Source: Tamlana sp. 2_MG-2023 (GTDB lineage Bacteria; Bacteroidota; Bacteroidia; Flavobacteriales; Flavobacteriaceae). Taken from it: a DNA stretch of 64,000 nucleotides. The notes below the pieces were generated by a model. It made no database searches. It saw only the letters and a list, made by a program, of their open reading frames with translations, and was not told where the DNA came from. Below are positions 61,878 to 64,000 of the stretch, piece by piece. Within the stretch, counting starts at the first letter, position 1, and each line of letters starts with the position of its first letter. The stretch lies in assembly GCF_030548465.1 (NCBI RefSeq), contig NZ_JAUOSF010000007.1, positions 179,808-243,807 on the forward strand, given 5' to 3'. Made by a program: the position numbers and the translations under genes.

Positions 61878-62159
61878 ACACTAGCTACAACAACGATGCT
61901 ATAACTCACAACTAATTAGTTGCTTAAACGAAAATAAGGTTTATTTTGAAAGTCGCCAAATTTTTAAATTTAGCTTGTGTATAATCCGAAAGTTCCGTGT
62001 CTTTTTACACGCTACGTTTCATACACCAACCGTTGCCATTCATTACTGAACGAGCTCATAAAGAAAAAAGAAATTAAAGATCAATCGAAAAAAGTAAACA
62101 AATGTCCTTCTTGGTATTATAGCTGGATTCATTATATATGCTATAATTAAGGAAATAAC
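61878..62159. other. Gap of 282 bases with partial hairpins
   Basis: No clear ORF. The stretch 61890-62045 has several short dyads (AAATTTTTAAATTT, GAAAGT...), but the two ends do not pair well, so it is not called a second attC-like site. A 26-codon open stretch, GVLLGIIAGFIIYAIIKEIT-like, at 62100-62179 encodes a hydrophobic run and may be a leftover of a membrane gene. Confidence 0.4.
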
Positions 62160-62938
62160 ATGGCCAATGATTTCAGGTTAAATACAGAATTAATAAAAAA
62201 AATGAATCAAGAAAGTGATTTGGATAAATGCAGAAATTGCGAAGCGGAATTAAGAGATGATTTTTGCCCTAAATGTGGTAGTCCAAAAACTCTAAGAAGA
62301 ATTGATGGAAGCTATATTCTATCAGAAATAGTAAGCATTTTAAATTTTGATAAGGGAATTTTTATACTATTAAAGAGTTAATTGTTATACCTGGAAATAA
62401 TGTTCAAACATTCATTCATAATGATAGAAATAGACTTGTAAAACCACTAATATTTGTAATTGTTTGTTCTTTAATTTATACTGTAGCTCAACAATTTCTA
62501 AAATTTGAAGATGGCTATGTGAGTGCTGGTGGATTTGGAGATTCATTTGTAAATAATATTTTTGGATGGATACAGAAGAACTATGGGTATGCTAATATTT
62601 TAATGGCTGTTTTCATTGCTGGGTGGATTAAACTTTTCTTTAGAAAACACAAATACAATTTTTTTGAAATTATTATTCTCTTGTGTTTTGTTATGGGTGT
62701 AGGAATGTTAATCTATCCGACATTTGGGATTTTGGAGAGCATTACTAAAATCAAAGTATTACAAATAGGAGCTATTTTAGGATTTATTTATACATCTTGG
62801 GCAATAGGACAATTCTTTAATAAAAAGAAAAAAATGAGCTATTTAAAAGGATTATTATCTTATATACTTAGAATGATATCTTTCTATTTTATAGCTATAA
62901 TTATAGGATTGGGAATTGATTTAATATCAAAAACTTAA
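62160..62938 (+). pseudogene. DUF3667 zinc-ribbon membrane protein, broken by one base
   Basis: The first frame (62160-62381) has the DUF3667 zinc ribbon, C-R-N-C and C-P-K-C, and the start of a helix; the second (62519-62938, with open DNA from 62364) has the membrane helices. Adding one T in the T5 run at 62359-62363 joins them as GIFYTIKELIVIPG and gives 259 residues, the family's normal length. It is either a real frame break or a base lost in sequencing the T run. DUF3667 proteins have unknown function. Confidence 0.7.
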
Positions 62939-63338
62939 TAAAACAACTAAATGGCAATAAGTAATTGCTGGCTCTAGCCTACTTACGAAAAACCTAACGG
63001 ATTCTATAAATAGGCTTGTTTTTCCGAAAGTAAGAGTTAAACACTTCCTTCCTAATATCTCTCATTAAAAATGTTCTACAATAGCCTAATGAAAGAAGAA
63101 AACCTTAGAGGTATATCTATCATCACTGTATATTATAAGTTTTGTATAAATCTATTCAAAACAAGACGTTTTGTTAAGCGCTCTGCACCCTATATTTTTT
63201 AAATACGACCTTTACCGAAGCACGCCCAAACTAAACTAAAACTTGACTGCATATTTTTTGAAGGAAATTGCTTTGCTTATAGGTAAGATATATAACATAT
63301 GTTTATATTTGATAGTTACCAGCAATTCACTCAAACTT
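62939..63338. other. Gap of 400 bases with one imperfect hairpin
   Basis: An imperfect dyad lies at 62971-63036 (CTCT..TACTTACGAAAAAC and GTTTTTCCGAAAGTAAGAG). No ORF was found. The end of the gap holds the promoter of the last gene. Confidence 0.45.
63304..63311 (+). promoter_or_regulatory. -7 element before the last gene
   Basis: TATATTTG matches TAnnTTTG, 28 bases before ATG 63339. This supports that start over the upstream frame from 63243. Confidence 0.45.
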
Positions 63339-63953
63339 ATGAAAAAACAAATAACTACTTTTTTTTTAATATTCTCTTCTACATTACTCTTTGCGCAAGC
63401 TTTAGAAGTTGAGTACCCAAATAAGTTAGATTACAAACGATATTGGAAAAATTTTGCTCTTAGTAATAGGTTTGAATTGGATTTTAATAATATTACGAAA
63501 TCCAACAATGAGTTTTGGAGGAAAAAAGCAGATTTACGTTTCAATACTGGAAAATATCAAAAGCAGCATTGGAATCATATAATCAAAAAAATAAAACGTA
63601 TTGAAGAAAGTATTTACGAAAATAAAAAAGGAGCAAATAACAAAATAGAGTATTTCAATACTTACAATTTTAATACGTTTGGAAGTATAACAGAAAAAAT
63701 TCATTCTTATAATGATGGAAAATTTAAAGACAAAGAGGTTTATGTCTATAATGAAAATCAAAATATAGTAGAGTATTCTAAGTATAAGTATAGTTCTGAT
63801 CCCGATTATCGGTATACCAATTCTAAATATGAATTTGAAGAAAAACATACTTTCAAATACAACAAAAACAATCAACTTATTCTAAAAGAAGGTAGTGATT
63901 CTCAGAAAATTATATACATCTATTGTAAGCTTCCCCATATTAGAACTGCTTAA
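63339..63953 (+). CDS. Exported hypothetical protein, possibly cut short
   Basis: A 204-residue product from ATG 63339 (MKKQITTFFLIFSSTLLFAQ), which opens a signal peptide; the frame extends upstream to 63243 but over promoter DNA. The mature chain is rich in Lys, Asn and Tyr with repeats of the kind Y-D/E-x-Y (VYVYNENQN, HTFKYNKNNQ), as seen in YD-type repeat proteins of Bacteroidota. The end, IIYIYCKLPHIRTA, looks unlike the rest and could come from an inserted element at the edge. No family was recognised. Confidence 0.6.
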   Translation: MKKQITTFFLIFSSTLLFAQALEVEYPNKLDYKRYWKNFALSNRFELDFNNITKSNNEFWRKKADLRFNTGKYQKQHWNHIIKKIKRIEESIYENKKGANNKIEYFNTYNFNTFGSITEKIHSYNDGKFKDKEVYVYNENQNIVEYSKYKYSSDPDYRYTNSKYEFEEKHTFKYNKNNQLILKEGSDSQKIIYIYCKLPHIRTA

Positions 63954-64000
63954 TTTTCTAAAACTAGTTTAAAATTACTGTTTTTAATTCTCTTGGGGCT

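Noticed and set aside
61890..62045. Second attC-like palindrome
   Set aside because: Short dyads exist but the outer ends do not pair, and the end motifs differ from the one at 58761-58900.

Overview
The window is AT-rich DNA from a member of the Bacteroidota, most probably a marine Flavobacteriaceae. The evidence is four secreted proteins with type A type IX secretion (T9SS) tails, two TonB-dependent receptors, lipoproteins with acidic residues directly after the lipid cysteine, promoter-like TAnnTTTG (-7) motifs, and two GH16 glycosidases of the kind that cut algal polysaccharides. No rRNA, CRISPR array or complete mobile element was seen. The only RNA gene found is a tRNA-Ala(GGC).

Layout. 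1-2.6 kb: a T9SS-secreted protein. 2.7-5.4 kb: an arsenic operon (arsR, DUF6428, arsC-like phosphatase, acr3) with two near-identical operator-like palindromes. 6.7-21 kb: a ten-gene secondary-metabolite locus in two transcription units: aromatic ammonia-lyase, ketoreductase, ketosynthase and ACP; then glycosyltransferase-DUF2062, an MMPL-acyltransferase fusion, a CrtI-like oxidoreductase, a cupin/JmjC protein, a C45 Ntn-acyltransferase lipoprotein and a CoA-ligase-like enzyme. It resembles aryl-polyene/flexirubin loci but has no dehydratase and no DarA/DarB in view. 21-27 kb: a minus-strand copper-acquisition-like operon (Cys protein, YtkA-like lipoprotein, OprC/NosA-type receptor with CxxxM and HxM, MbnP-like lipoprotein, MbnH-like di-heme peroxidase). 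27.9-32.1 kb: tandem GH16 paralogues. 32.6-37.5 kb: an operon matching xenosiderophore uptake XusA-XusB-XusC (TonB receptor, DUF4374 lipoprotein, PepSY protein). 37.8-41.7 kb: a GH5 glycosidase, a MuiA/DUF4139 protein carrying a SusC-type insert, and an exported unknown.

41.8-43.0 kb: a TetR regulator and an AhpD-like gene sharing the same 16-bp operator. 43.2-55.8 kb: mostly household and hypothetical genes (MATE pump, QueD, EEP hydrolase, K+/H+ antiporter, TIM-barrel isomerase), with two tiny membrane genes and a relic of a duplicated 2OG-oxygenase tail. 55.9-58.8 kb: VOC protein, a small exported protein, and a DoxX-DsrE-DoxDA cluster suggesting thiosulfate or persulfide chemistry linked to quinones.

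58.8-64 kb is accessory and decaying: a 140-bp imperfect palindrome, a 415-bp IS3-family relic with both ends and a target duplication, a Crp/Fnr-pirin-TMEM175 group, an out-of-frame Fer4_19/GNAT junction, a DUF3667 gene broken by one base in a T run, and a last exported protein of unusual C-terminus at the window edge.

The strongest systems for follow-up are the minimal aryl-lipid-like cluster (6.7-21 kb) and the copper operon (21-27 kb). The metal loci (arsenic, copper, siderophore iron) are separate operons with separate signals. Function assignments rest on reading motifs and family memory only; no database search was run.
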